Assembly (NCBI RefSeq): GCF_000717185.1
Contig: NZ_JNYE01000045.1
Coordinates: 1 to 64,000, forward strand
Length of the DNA stretch: 64,000 nucleotides
Reading direction: 5' to 3'
Source: Kitasatospora phosalacinea
Lineage (GTDB): Bacteria > Actinomycetota > Actinomycetes > Streptomycetales > Streptomycetaceae
The translations under genes and the position numbers were made by a program. This document shows positions 41,813-53,558 of the stretch, piece by piece. The stretch's first letter is position 1. Every line of letters starts with the position of its first letter. The notes under the pieces are model-generated. The model was not told the DNA's origin. It was given only the letters and a program-made list of their open reading frames with translations, and made no database searches.

Positions 41813-42571
41813 ATGTCGCGTTATGACCCGTCGGCCTTCCCCCCGTTCGCAGTCACGGTTGACCTGGTGGTGCTGACGGTGCGCGACCACGAGCTGTGCG
41901 CCCTGCTGGTGAAGCGCGGAGAGGCCCCGTTCCAGGGCTACTGGGCGCTGCCGGGCGGCTTCGTGCGGCTGGACGAGGGCCTGGCCGAGGCGGCGTCCCG
42001 GGAGCTGGCCGAGGAGACCGGGCTGCGGGCGCAGTCGCTGCCGGGCAGCCTCCCGGTCGGGCAGACCCCCGCGGGTGCGCACCTGGAGCAGCTCGCCACC
42101 TACGGCCACCCCCAACGGGACCCGCGGATGCGGGTGGTGAGCGTCGCGTACCTGGTCCTCGCCCCGGACCTGCCGTCGCCCCGCGCGGGCGGCGACGCCA
42201 GCAGCGCCCGCTGGGCACCGGTGCGCGAACTGTTCGGCGAGGAGCGCAACGACGGCGTGCTGCTGGCGTTCGACCACGAGCAGATCCTGGCGGACGGGGT
42301 GGAGCGCGCCAGGTCCAAGATCGAGTACTCCTCGCTGGCCACCGCCTTCTGCCCCCCGGAGTTCACCGTCGGAGAGCTGCGCCGGGTCTACGAGGCGGTG
42401 TGGGGCGTGGTGCTCGACCCGCGCAACTTCCACCGCAAGGTGACCGGCACCCCCGGCTTCCTGCTCCCCTCCGGCGGCACCACGACCCGTCAGGGCGGCC
42501 GTCCTGCCCAGCTGTTCAAGGCGGGCGGCGCCACCGTCCTCAACCCCCCGATGCTGCGCCCCGAGGCCTGA
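41813..42571 (+). CDS. Nudix-domain transcriptional regulator (NrtR-like)
   Basis: A 252-residue protein with an N-terminal Nudix domain whose box matches the consensus (Gly49, Glu55, REL-EE at 63-68, Gly70) and a C-terminal winged-helix region ([20 protein letters not shown] then [10 protein letters not shown]) as in NrtR regulators of NAD/ADP-ribose metabolism. The box appears catalytically intact, so hydrolysis is possible. It is preceded by an inverted repeat (41781-41802). No NAD gene is adjacent, so the regulon is open. Confidence 0.85.
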   Translation: MSRYDPSAFPPFAVTVDLVVLTVRDHELCALLVKRGEAPFQGYWALPGGFVRLDEGLAEAASRELAEETGLRAQSLPGSLPVGQTPAGAHLEQLATYGHPQRDPRMRVVSVAYLVLAPDLPSPRAGGDASSARWAPVRELFGEERNDGVLLAFDHEQILADGVERARSKIEYSSLATAFCPPEFTVGELRRVYEAVWGVVLDPRNFHRKVTGTPGFLLPSGGTTTRQGGRPAQLFKAGGATVLNPPMLRPEA

Positions 42572-42919
42572 CCCGAGTCCTGGCCCGAGTCCTGGCCCGA
42601 GTCCTGGCCCGGGTCCGCCCCCGCGCCCGCCCCCTCCGGGCGGCGGCCGTGGGGCGTGGGATGTGGGACACGGATCGCGGACCGGGGCTCCGGCGACGCG
42701 GCCGATGCCGTTGCTGCCGACGGGTGGTGACGGTTCGTGAGGAGCCCGTCAGCGCGGCGGCGGGGCTGTCGCCTGTACGGGTGAGGTCGGTGCCAACAAC
42801 GTCCACGACCCATCCGTAATGCCTGGTTTCACCGCTTCCGCGCCCTACTGTGCAGGCTCAGGCCAGGTGGACACCCCCGGCCTGTCGGCGGGCGAGGGCG
42901 GGCGAGGGAGCGGGCAGCG
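42572..42919. other. 348-bp spacer with 12-bp repeats
   Basis: Begins with three copies of a 12-bp unit (CCCGAGTCCTGG type, about 42571-42606) plus one degenerate copy. The right part (about 42780-42850, GTAATGCCTGGTTTCACC, then CCTACTGTGC) is less GC-rich and may hold the promoter of the ABC genes. No gene seen. Confidence 0.55.
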
Positions 42920-44758
42920 ATGATCCAGATCACCGGACTGACCAAGGCGTACCGGCGGGGGCGTCCCCCCGCGTTGCTGGACCTGACCTTCGACGCCCGT
43001 CCGGGGATGGTCACCGTGCTGCTCGGGGACGAGGGGGCGGGCAAGTCGACCGCGCTCCGGCTGATGGTGGAGCTGGAACGGGGCCACGGCCTCACCCTGT
43101 TCGACGGCCGGACGTACCGGCGGATCCGGCGCCCGGAGCGGGAGATCGGCGTCCTGCTGGCCACCGGCCGCCCGGAGGCCGGGCACCCGGGCCAGCGGGC
43201 CCGGGTGCACCTGCGGATGCTGGCCGGTGCGGTCGGCGTCCCGGTGCGCCGGGCCGACGACCTGCTGGAGCAGACCCGGCTCGCGGGCGTCGCCGACCAC
43301 CGCATCGGCACCTTCTCACCCGGCATGCACCGCCGCCTCGCGCTGGCCGCCGCACTGCTCGGGAACCCCTCGACCTTGCTGCTGGACGCCCCCACGGAGG
43401 GCCTGTCCCCGGGCAACGAGGAGTGGTTCGGGGCCTTCCTGCGCTCCTTCGCCCTCTCGGGCGGCACCGTGCTGGCCACCACCCGCGCCCCCGAGGAGGC
43501 GGCCGCGCTCGCCGACCGGGTGGTCACCCTGGACGCGGGCCGGTTGGCCGCCGACCAGCCGGTGGTGGAGTTCCGCCGCACCAGGCTGCACCCCGAAGTC
43601 CTGGTCCGCGGCCCGCAGATGGCACGCCTCGCAGACCTGCTGGTCGCCCAGGGCGGCCAGGTCCGGCGGGACGGCGGCGCGGGCCTCGCGGTGAGCGGCG
43701 TCGGCCGCACCGAGATCGGCGAACTCGCCTACCGCAACGGCATCCTGCTGCACGAACTGTCCGACCGGGTGGTGGAGCGCCCCGTCTCCTACCCGTCCGC
43801 CCTGCCCAGCGGTTCGGGCCGCTCGGGCCAGGTGACGATCCGGACGGTGCGCCAGGGCCAGGGCCAGGGCCAGCGCCAGGACCAGGACCAGGAACAGGGC
43901 CAGGGCCAGACCCAGGACCAGGCCGCGGCCCACCGGGCACCGGCGGCGGGGCAGGAGGCGCCGGACGGCAGGGCCGCCGCCCCCGGGGAGCAGCGGCCCG
44001 TGACCGTCGGCCGCCCGGCCGGGCCGGAGCCGGAGCGTCCGCTCGACCACCGAGGCCTGCAGGCCGGCCGCTGGGCCGCCGCCGCGCTCGCGCCGAACCC
44101 GCCAGCCCAGGCCCAGGCCCAGACACAGGCCCAGGCCCAGCAGGCGCAGACCGCGTCCGTGCCCGCGCCGACGCCTCCCGTCCAGGTGCCTCCCGTCCAG
44201 ATGTCCCCGGTCGCCCCGGTGCCCACCGTCGACCTGACCAGGCGGACGCCCCGCGGGTCCTCCGCGCTCGGTCGGACGACGGCTCGGGCCGCGGAGGAGG
44301 AGACCGTGACGGGGGCCGGGGCGGAGTCCGGTGCGGGGGTTTCGGAGGTGAGGCCCGGGGCGCGGGGCGGCGAACGGTCCGCGCGGCCGGACGGCGGCGG
44401 GGCGGTGCCCGGGCTCGGGGCGGTCGACGCCGAGCACCTGGCCGCCAACCCGACCGACGCCGAACTGCTGACTCCCGCCCGGATCAGGGGAGTCGGCCAC
44501 CACCCCGCCCCCGTGCGCCCGCTCCCGGGACGCCCCTGGTCGGTCGGGTCCACCGGACTGCGCCCGGCCGGTCGCACCGAGCGGGTCGAGCAGGCCGGGC
44601 CCGCCGAACCCGCGGGGCGGCCAAGGGAGTCGGAGGAACCGGGGGAGCCGGGACCGCCGGGGCAGCCGGGGGCGGAGCGGCCCGGCGGTGCGGGCGCGGT
44701 GGATCCGCGGGGGACGGCGCGGCGGAGCGCCGTCGGCGACGAGAACGGGAGTGAGTGA
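42920..44758 (+). CDS. ABC-transporter ATP-binding-like protein with degenerate motifs and long disordered tail
   Basis: A 612-residue protein. Residues 1-250 follow an ABC ATPase: Walker A GDEGAGKST (36-44) is intact, but the signature is FSPGM (132-136) instead of LSGGQ, Walker B ends LLLDAPT (Ala in place of the catalytic Glu), the D-loop is GLS and the H-loop is TTRAP (no His). ATP binding is likely, efficient hydrolysis is not. Residues ~285-612 are low-complexity: a Gln-rich stretch (QGQGQGQRQDQDQEQGQGQ), Pro/Ala-rich blocks and acidic segments. It overlaps the following membrane protein by 4 bp. Confidence 0.8.
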   Translation: MIQITGLTKAYRRGRPPALLDLTFDARPGMVTVLLGDEGAGKSTALRLMVELERGHGLTLFDGRTYRRIRRPEREIGVLLATGRPEAGHPGQRARVHLRMLAGAVGVPVRRADDLLEQTRLAGVADHRIGTFSPGMHRRLALAAALLGNPSTLLLDAPTEGLSPGNEEWFGAFLRSFALSGGTVLATTRAPEEAAALADRVVTLDAGRLAADQPVVEFRRTRLHPEVLVRGPQMARLADLLVAQGGQVRRDGGAGLAVSGVGRTEIGELAYRNGILLHELSDRVVERPVSYPSALPSGSGRSGQVTIRTVRQGQGQGQRQDQDQEQGQGQTQDQAAAHRAPAAGQEAPDGRAAAPGEQRPVTVGRPAGPEPERPLDHRGLQAGRWAAAALAPNPPAQAQAQTQAQAQQAQTASVPAPTPPVQVPPVQMSPVAPVPTVDLTRRTPRGSSALGRTTARAAEEETVTGAGAESGAGVSEVRPGARGGERSARPDGGGAVPGLGAVDAEHLAANPTDAELLTPARIRGVGHHPAPVRPLPGRPWSVGSTGLRPAGRTERVEQAGPAEPAGRPRESEEPGEPGPPGQPGAERPGGAGAVDPRGTARRSAVGDENGSE

Positions 44759-45570
44759 CCGTGCGGGTGGTGGCGAGTGAGGTGCGTCGGTTGTGCGGGG
44801 TGCGCTCCACGTGGCTGGTGGCGGCGGGCGCGCTCCTGGTGAACGCGGCGGTGGCGGCGTTCACGGCGGCCCGGTTGCCGGCCGGGGAGTTGGCGGTGCC
44901 GGACGCGGTGCGGTCGGTCGCCGCGGTGGTGCCCGTCCTGCCGCTGCCGCCGACCGTGCTCGCGGCGGCCGTGCTCGGCGCGCTGGCCTACGGCAACGAG
45001 GCCCGCTGGCCCGGTCTGCCCGCCTCACGGGTGACCCTGGGGCGTCGGCTTGGCGCGCTGCTGGCGAAGTCCTCGGTGGTGGGCGCGGCGGCCGTCCTGC
45101 TGGCGGTGCTCACCCTCGGCGTCGACGCCCTCGCGGCCTGGCTGGCCCTGCCCGCCGGGGTGGACGCGTCGACGGTGCTCGACCCGTCCGGCCTGCCCGC
45201 GGCCCCGTTCGCGGCGGGTGGTCCGGGCCGTCCGCTGGCGGTGTTCGTGGTGCTGGCGGCGGCGGGCGGTTGGGCCGGTCTGCTGATCACCTCGCTGGTG
45301 CGCAGCGCCGTCGTCGGCATCCTGCTGACCGGCGCGCTGCCCGCCCTGCTGGAGCCCACCGCCGGTCTGCTGCTGCACCGTACGGGCCGCAACTGGCCGG
45401 TATGGGTAAGGGAGTTGATGCCCTTCCAGTACGGCCTGGACCTGGTCCGCGACGCCGCCGACCGGACCGCGGGCGCGCTGGACGGCGTGGTGGTCGCCGC
45501 ACTGCTGGCCCCGGCCGCCCTGCTGGTGCTGGCGGCGGTCCTGGCCCAACTGCGTCGCAGGAGCCTCTGA
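44755..45570 (+). CDS. ABC-type membrane permease component
   Basis: A 271-residue membrane protein with six hydrophobic segments (starting around residues 20, 55, 105, 150-185, 190-210, 240-262). The amino-terminal RVVASEVRRLCGVRSTWLVA and the general pattern are those of ABC-2 type permeases. It starts at the GTG within the stop of the ATPase-like gene, so the two are a unit. The next gene, whiH, is 243 bp downstream. The substrate is unknown. Confidence 0.82.
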   Translation: MTVRVVASEVRRLCGVRSTWLVAAGALLVNAAVAAFTAARLPAGELAVPDAVRSVAAVVPVLPLPPTVLAAAVLGALAYGNEARWPGLPASRVTLGRRLGALLAKSSVVGAAAVLLAVLTLGVDALAAWLALPAGVDASTVLDPSGLPAAPFAAGGPGRPLAVFVVLAAAGGWAGLLITSLVRSAVVGILLTGALPALLEPTAGLLLHRTGRNWPVWVRELMPFQYGLDLVRDAADRTAGALDGVVVAALLAPAALLVLAAVLAQLRRRSL

Positions 45571-45724
45571 GGCTCCGGGGCTTCGGGTCTCCGAGCGCCC
45601 GGCCGGGGAAAGCCGCGGGAGGTGCTGCCGGGAAGGGCCCTGACGGTGTGACAGCAGGGGCGGGAGGAACGGCGGGGAAAACGGCCCGGGATGGCCGGTA
45701 TGCGCATTTACGACTGATAAGAAG

Positions 45725-45749
45725 TCAATTATCCAGACACGGCCGATCA
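45725..45749 (+). promoter_or_regulatory. candidate sigma-WhiG promoter of whiH
   Basis: The -10-like GCCGATCA (45742-45749) matches the sigma-WhiG -10 GCCGATAA at seven of eight bases. The best -35-like element is TCAA at 45725-45728, giving 13 bp of spacing rather than the usual ~15. whiH of S. coelicolor is known to be controlled by sigma-WhiG. Confidence 0.5.
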
Positions 45750-45813
45750 CCCTTTCGTGTGCTTTTCAGGAGAATGCTCAAGGCGGCCCCGCCGATCGCC
45801 GACAAAGGAGGGC

Positions 45814-46686
45814 GTGAGTACCCTTGCGCACCCCACCGTGACCGCCGCTCGCCAGGCCGAGTCGATCTCCGCCTCCGAGTTGGACCGCTTCCCGTACGCC
45901 GACCGCCCGACCCCGCCCGCCCCCCGCTGGGAGGGGGCGGAGAACGACCTCGCCCGGGTCGGTCGCAAGACCACCAGCAGCCGCGGCCGCGGCCTGCACG
46001 GCCAGCTGGTCCAGCAGCTCGGCCAGATGATCGTCTCCGGAGACCTGGGCGCCGACCGCCCGCTGGTGCCGGAGGAGATCGGCCAGCGCTTCGAGGTCTC
46101 CCGCACCGTGGTGCGGGAGTCGCTCCGGGTGCTGGAGGCCAAGGGCCTGGTCTCGGCCCGGCCGAACGTCGGCACCCGGGTCCGCCCGGTCAGCGACTGG
46201 AACCTGCTGGACCCGGACATCATCGAGTGGCGCGCCTTCGGCCCGCAGCGCGACGAGCAGCGCCGCGAGCTGTTCGAGCTGCGCTGGGCGATCGAGCCGC
46301 TGGCCGCGCGGCTGGCCGCCGGGCACGGCCGGGAGGACGTCCAGCACCGGCTGGTCGAGCTGACCGAGATCATGGGCCAGGCCGGCAACCAGGGCGACCT
46401 GGTCAGCTACTCCCGGGCCGACGCCGAGCTGCACGGCCTGGTGCTGCAGATGGCCGGGAACCGGATGCTGGAGCACCTGTCCGGGATCGTGGCCAATGCG
46501 CTCCAGGTCTCCGGCGGTTCCGGCACCACCTGCGAGCGCCCCTCCGAGTCGGCGGTCAGCCTGCACGCCCGGCTGGTGGACGCGCTCGGGACGGGCGACG
46601 GCACCGCCGCCGAGGCCGCCGTCCGCGCGCTGCTCACCGTCCACCCGGACATCGAGCACGCCGTCCCCGCGCCGCGCGAGCACTGA
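45814..46686 (+). CDS. whiH: sporulation regulator WhiH (GntR/FadR family)
   Basis: A 290-residue GntR-family regulator. The winged HTH is at about 70-130 (GLHGQLVQQLGQMIVSGDLG, then VPEEIGQRFEVSRTVVRESL) and the C-terminal FCD helical domain covers about 145-280 (ELFELRWAIEPLAARLAAGH). Location immediately before hrdB and length match whiH of S. coelicolor, where it acts in aerial-hypha septation. GTG 45814 lies just after AAAGGAGG. A sigma-WhiG-like -10 (GCCGATCA) is present upstream. Confidence 0.88.
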   Translation: MSTLAHPTVTAARQAESISASELDRFPYADRPTPPAPRWEGAENDLARVGRKTTSSRGRGLHGQLVQQLGQMIVSGDLGADRPLVPEEIGQRFEVSRTVVRESLRVLEAKGLVSARPNVGTRVRPVSDWNLLDPDIIEWRAFGPQRDEQRRELFELRWAIEPLAARLAAGHGREDVQHRLVELTEIMGQAGNQGDLVSYSRADAELHGLVLQMAGNRMLEHLSGIVANALQVSGGSGTTCERPSESAVSLHARLVDALGTGDGTAAEAAVRALLTVHPDIEHAVPAPREH

Positions 46687-47191
46687 GCGGCCCGTCCCGA
46701 CCCGACCGCCGCTCCGACCGGATGGCCCTTCCGCTGCCCCACCCGCGCAGCCGAGGGGCCATCGGCACACCCGGCCCCGACAGCCCTGCCAGCTCTGCCG
46801 GGCCCGGACCGCCGCCCCCCGCCGGGCCCGGACCGCCGCCCCCCGCCGGGCCCGGACCGCCGCCCCCCGCCGGGCCCGGACCGGCCGCCCTCGCCGCCAC
46901 CCGTCGGCGTCCGTCGGCACCCCCGCCGGGCCCGCGGATAGGCCGCTCGGGGGCAGCCCGCACCGGCGGTCGGGTGGTGTGACGGGCGCCACGACGGGCA
47001 TGCGTAACACTTGAGGGGCGGCAGCGATGTGTACGGAGCGGAAGCAGCTCCGGAATATCACCACAAGCCAGCTGGCTGTGTTGGTCCGCGGCGCTGCTGC
47101 CGTCCTGCAGATCCCGGTCACCGTCCACCCGCCCGAGCAGTCGGGCCGGTCGGTGCGGGTTCGTGTCCACTCATCGTCCGAGAGGTTGTTC
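46687..47191 (+). other. whiH-hrdB spacer and hrdB leader
   Basis: 505 bp. It contains a 24-bp tandem repeat (46797-46884) followed by hrdB promoter DNA. TAACAC at 47005-47010 is a possible -10. From 47027 an ATG frame runs in phase through 55 codons into hrdB, but the codons are less biased than the gene itself. Confidence 0.5.
46797..46884. repeat. 24-bp tandem repeat, 3.7 copies
   Basis: The unit starting GCCGGGCCCGGACCGCCG occupies 46797-46820, 46821-46844 and 46845-46868 without change, then 46869-46884 partially. It is intergenic between whiH and hrdB. Confidence 0.9.
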
Positions 47192-48814
<1,623 letters not shown>

Positions 48815-48848
48815 TCCGGCACCCGGGCCAGGCCCGGGCGTCACCTGG

Positions 48849-48881
48849 ACGGGCCCCTCCGCCACCGGCGGAGGGGCCCGT
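48849..48881 (+). terminator. hrdB terminator
   Basis: A perfect 15-bp stem (48849-48863 with 48867-48881) with an ACC loop, 35 bp after the stop codon. Confidence 0.85.
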
Positions 48882-49065
48882 TCGCGCGTCCGGGGGTACC
48901 CCGATGGGGTGGCGGACGGGCACAGCGGGGGCACGGGGGGTGACCGACTGACTACGCTGGGCCGGTTGCCGTGCTGCGCACCGGACCGCGGGACCCGAAC
49001 CGGGGCCGAACCGCGGGGCCGAACCGCTGCACCCCGAATCCCCGCCGAACCCCCCTGGAGAACCG

Positions 49066-49917
49066 GTGCCCATCCTGGACACGTTCGCGCCTCGGCTCCG
49101 CCGCCGGGCGGTCGCGCTCGTCGCCCTGGCCGCCCTGCCCGCCCCGCTGCTCGCGCTGGGTGCGGCCGGGCCGGCCGTCGCGCAGCGGCGGATCATCGGC
49201 GGCACCGGCGCCAGCACCGGCGACCACCCGTGGATGGTGGCGCTGGCCAGCCGGCAGCAGTTCGGGTCGGCCCGCTCCGGGCAGTTCTGCGGCGGGGCGC
49301 TGGTCAGCCCGACCAAGGTGGTCACGGCCGCGCACTGCTTCTACGACGAGTCCACGGCCCGTCCGACCGAGCGGCCCGGGCTGCGGGTGATCGTGGGGCG
49401 GGACGACCTGCGGGGCACCGCGGGACGGGAGGTGGCGGTGCGCGGGGTGTGGATCGACCCGGGCTACAGCTTCACCGCGAACACCCGGGACGTGGCGGTG
49501 ATCACGCTGGCCGAGCCGCAGGACGGACGGCCGGTGCTGGAGATGGTGAACCCGGGCGAGACCGAGCCGTACGCGGCGGGCACCCCGGCCACGGTGTTCG
49601 GCTGGGGCGACACCCGGGGCAACGGGAGCTACTCGAACACGCTGCGCCAGGTCACGGTGCCGATCATCTCGGACGAGGCGTGCGGGCACGCCTACCCGGG
49701 CGGTGCGGACAGCGCGTACGACGCCCGCAGCATGGTGTGCGCGGGCGAGCAGCAGGGCGGCCGGGACGCCTGCCAGGGCGACAGCGGCGGGCCGCTGCTG
49801 GTGGCGGGGCGGCTGGCCGGGCTGGTGTCCTGGGGCGCGGGCTGCGCGGAGGCCGACCACCCCGGGGTGTACACCCGGATCGCGGCCGTCTCGGAGGCCG
49901 TGCACGGCGTGCTGTGA
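49066..49917 (+). CDS. secreted trypsin-like serine protease (S1A)
   Basis: A 283-residue exported trypsin. Sec signal peptide 1-39 (AVALVALAALPAPLLALG ... AVAQ), mature N-terminus near IIGGTGASTGDHPW. The triad is His90 (TAAHC), Asp142 (NTRDVAV) and Ser240 (GDSGGP). Asp234, six residues before the serine, is the specificity residue for Lys/Arg. Three probable disulfides are in place. GTG start after CTGGAG. The location after hrdB is conserved in Streptomyces. Confidence 0.93.
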   Translation: MPILDTFAPRLRRRAVALVALAALPAPLLALGAAGPAVAQRRIIGGTGASTGDHPWMVALASRQQFGSARSGQFCGGALVSPTKVVTAAHCFYDESTARPTERPGLRVIVGRDDLRGTAGREVAVRGVWIDPGYSFTANTRDVAVITLAEPQDGRPVLEMVNPGETEPYAAGTPATVFGWGDTRGNGSYSNTLRQVTVPIISDEACGHAYPGGADSAYDARSMVCAGEQQGGRDACQGDSGGPLLVAGRLAGLVSWGAGCAEADHPGVYTRIAAVSEAVHGVL

Positions 49918-49940
49918 GCCGGGCTGCGGTGGGAACGCCA

Positions 49941-49983
49941 CGGCCGGGTGGCCCGCCCCAGGAGGGGGTGGGCCACCCGGCCG
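49941..49983. terminator. bidirectional hairpin
   Basis: A perfect 14-bp outer stem (49941-49954 with 49970-49983), with a further CCCC/GGGG inner pairing. It lies between the trypsin gene and the convergent DUF7455 gene. Confidence 0.8.
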
Positions 49984-50012
49984 CTAGGCAGCTCGGGAGA
50001 GCAGCGGGAGCG

Positions 50013-50243
50013 TCAGCGCTCCCCCTCCTCGGCGACCGTCGGGGTGCCGGAGAGGCGGTCGCTCTCGTCGTGTATCTCCACGGCGATCTTCTTGAGCTCG
50101 GGCTCGAACTTGCGCCCGTGGTGGGCGCAGAACAGCAGCTCTCCGCCGCTGGAGAGGACGACGCGCAGGTAGGCCTGAGCGCCGCAACGGTCGCAGCGGT
50201 CTGCCGCGGTGAGCGGGCTCGCAGGGGTCAGAACAGTAGTCAC
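50013..50243 (-). CDS. DUF7455 small zinc-ribbon-like protein
   Basis: A 76-residue protein with Cys17, Cys20 (DRCDRCG) and C39-x-H41-H42 (LLFCAHHGRKF), which could bind one zinc. It is a nearly invariant small protein near hrdB in Streptomyces; function unknown. It starts at GTG 50243 after AGAGG. Confidence 0.88.
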   Translation of the reverse strand: MTTVLTPASPLTAADRCDRCGAQAYLRVVLSSGGELLFCAHHGRKFEPELKKIAVEIHDESDRLSGTPTVAEEGER

Positions 50244-50712
50244 GTCGCCTCTTCTCTAGCTCGACGAGCTGTGTACCAGGATCAACATCCAACCAGGTCG
50301 AATTCGTTCCCGCTCGTGGCTTTTCTCTTGGAGGATTCTGCCGTCGTCTTGATGAGGACGTGCCCCGGGCAACGATGGTTCATGCGTATCGATTCCCGCG
50401 GCCGGCCAATCGCCTCGAACGCCCGATCGGGCCGGGGTGCGAGGTCCGCGTAGCATAATCCTCTGCTGGGTTGGAGCATAAGCCCCGTCCCGGAACCCGT
50501 TGAAACGCATCGCAGCAGCTCCGCAGCCCTCACCGGCCGCCCCGATCCGCCAGGAGCCGTGGTGTCGGCAGGAGATGGCAGGCTGGGAACCGCCTCCGGG
50601 GCGGGAACCGTGTTCGCGCAGCGCGTACAAGGCGCGCGGACCCCAGCGGCCCGGATCTCAGTTGCTGAGAGCATGCGGGGGTGTCCGTCAACGTCATGGA
50701 GGAGTGCAGAGC
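50244..50712. other. 469-bp divergent spacer DUF7455 / parE
   Basis: AT-richer than its surroundings at 50270-50360 and 50440-50480. A -10-like TAGCATAAT lies at 50451-50459. GGAGGAG at 50699-50705 is the parE ribosome-binding site. I see no gene or RNA. Confidence 0.55.
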
Positions 50713-52824
<2,112 letters not shown>

Positions 52825-52837
52825 GCGAGCCGGCGCG

Positions 52838-52871
52838 GAAGGGCTCTCCACCCTGGGGTGGAGAGCCCTTC
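52838..52871 (+). terminator. parE terminator
   Basis: A near-perfect 15-16-bp stem (52838-52853 with 52856-52871), beginning 14 bp after the parE stop. Confidence 0.85.
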
Positions 52872-52971
52872 GCGTGCTCCGCGGGCGGGATCAACCCGCG
52901 CTCCGAGGACCGGGGGGCCCGCGCTCCGTAGCGTTCAGGGAGTCGAGAACACCCCGCCTGGAGGCACTGAG

Positions 52972-53454
52972 ATGACCGCCCTGTCCGATGTCCTGATCGC
53001 CGTCGCCGTGATCGTCCTGGTGGTGGGCCGGCAGCTGCGGGCCCACCGGCTGGACACCGAGCGCCGGTTCTGGCTGCTGCCGCTGGTGCTCGCCGTCGTC
53101 GCGCTGCGCGACCCGGTGCTGATCGACCCGGAGCACCGGACGGCCGCCGCGGTGCTGGTGGTCGGCTCGCTGCTGACCACCGCCGGGATGGGCTGCGTCT
53201 GGGGCTGGACGGTGCGGATCTGGCGCGAGGCCGACGGCTCGCTGTGGAGCAGGGGCACCAGCGCCACCGCGTTCGCCTGGGTCGGCGCGCTCCTGGTCCG
53301 GGCCTGCTGGTACGGGGCGGGCGCCGCGCTGCACGTCCACCAGTCCGGCAGCGTGCTGCTGCTCTCGCTCGGCCTGCTGCTGCTGGTCCGCTCGGCGGCC
53401 GTCCAGTGGCGGGCCCGGCAGCTGGACGGCGAGCAGCACGCCCTGGCCGCCTGA
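52972..53454 (+). CDS. membrane protein, DUF1453/CcdC-like
   Basis: A 160-residue protein with five hydrophobic stretches (about 5-20, 33-47, 57-79, 96-112, 125-140). The N-terminal VIVLVVGRQLRAHRLD and RRFWLLPLVLAVVALRD segments resemble DUF1453 membrane proteins; function unknown. GGAGG precedes the ATG. It lies just upstream of a two-component system and could be regulated with it. Confidence 0.75.
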   Translation: MTALSDVLIAVAVIVLVVGRQLRAHRLDTERRFWLLPLVLAVVALRDPVLIDPEHRTAAAVLVVGSLLTTAGMGCVWGWTVRIWREADGSLWSRGTSATAFAWVGALLVRACWYGAGAALHVHQSGSVLLLSLGLLLLVRSAAVQWRARQLDGEQHALAA

Positions 53455-53503
53455 CGGACCGTCGCGCCCGACGGACCGTCGCGCCCGACGGACCGTCGTG
53501 CGA
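53453..53503. repeat. 17-bp tandem repeat with embedded palindrome
   Basis: Three copies of GACGGACCGTCGCGCCC-like units (53453, 53470 and 53487 starts). Each contains GACGG-A-CCGTC, a short inverted repeat, and they fill the spacer before the histidine kinase. Confidence 0.8.
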
Positions 53504-53558
53504 GCGCCGCCGTGCCCCACCGGGCCCGGCGGCACCGCCGTTGAGGGAGGATCATCCG

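Noticed and set aside
47052..47082. Sigma-R-type promoter (GGAAT ... GTT) upstream of hrdB
   Set aside because: GGAAT is present at 47052 but the GTT is 23 bases away instead of about 18, so the match is not convincing.
50282..50674. Minus-strand open frame of 130 codons in the parE upstream region
   Set aside because: Composition does not show the G/C third-position bias of the neighbours, and no start context is seen; treated as non-coding.
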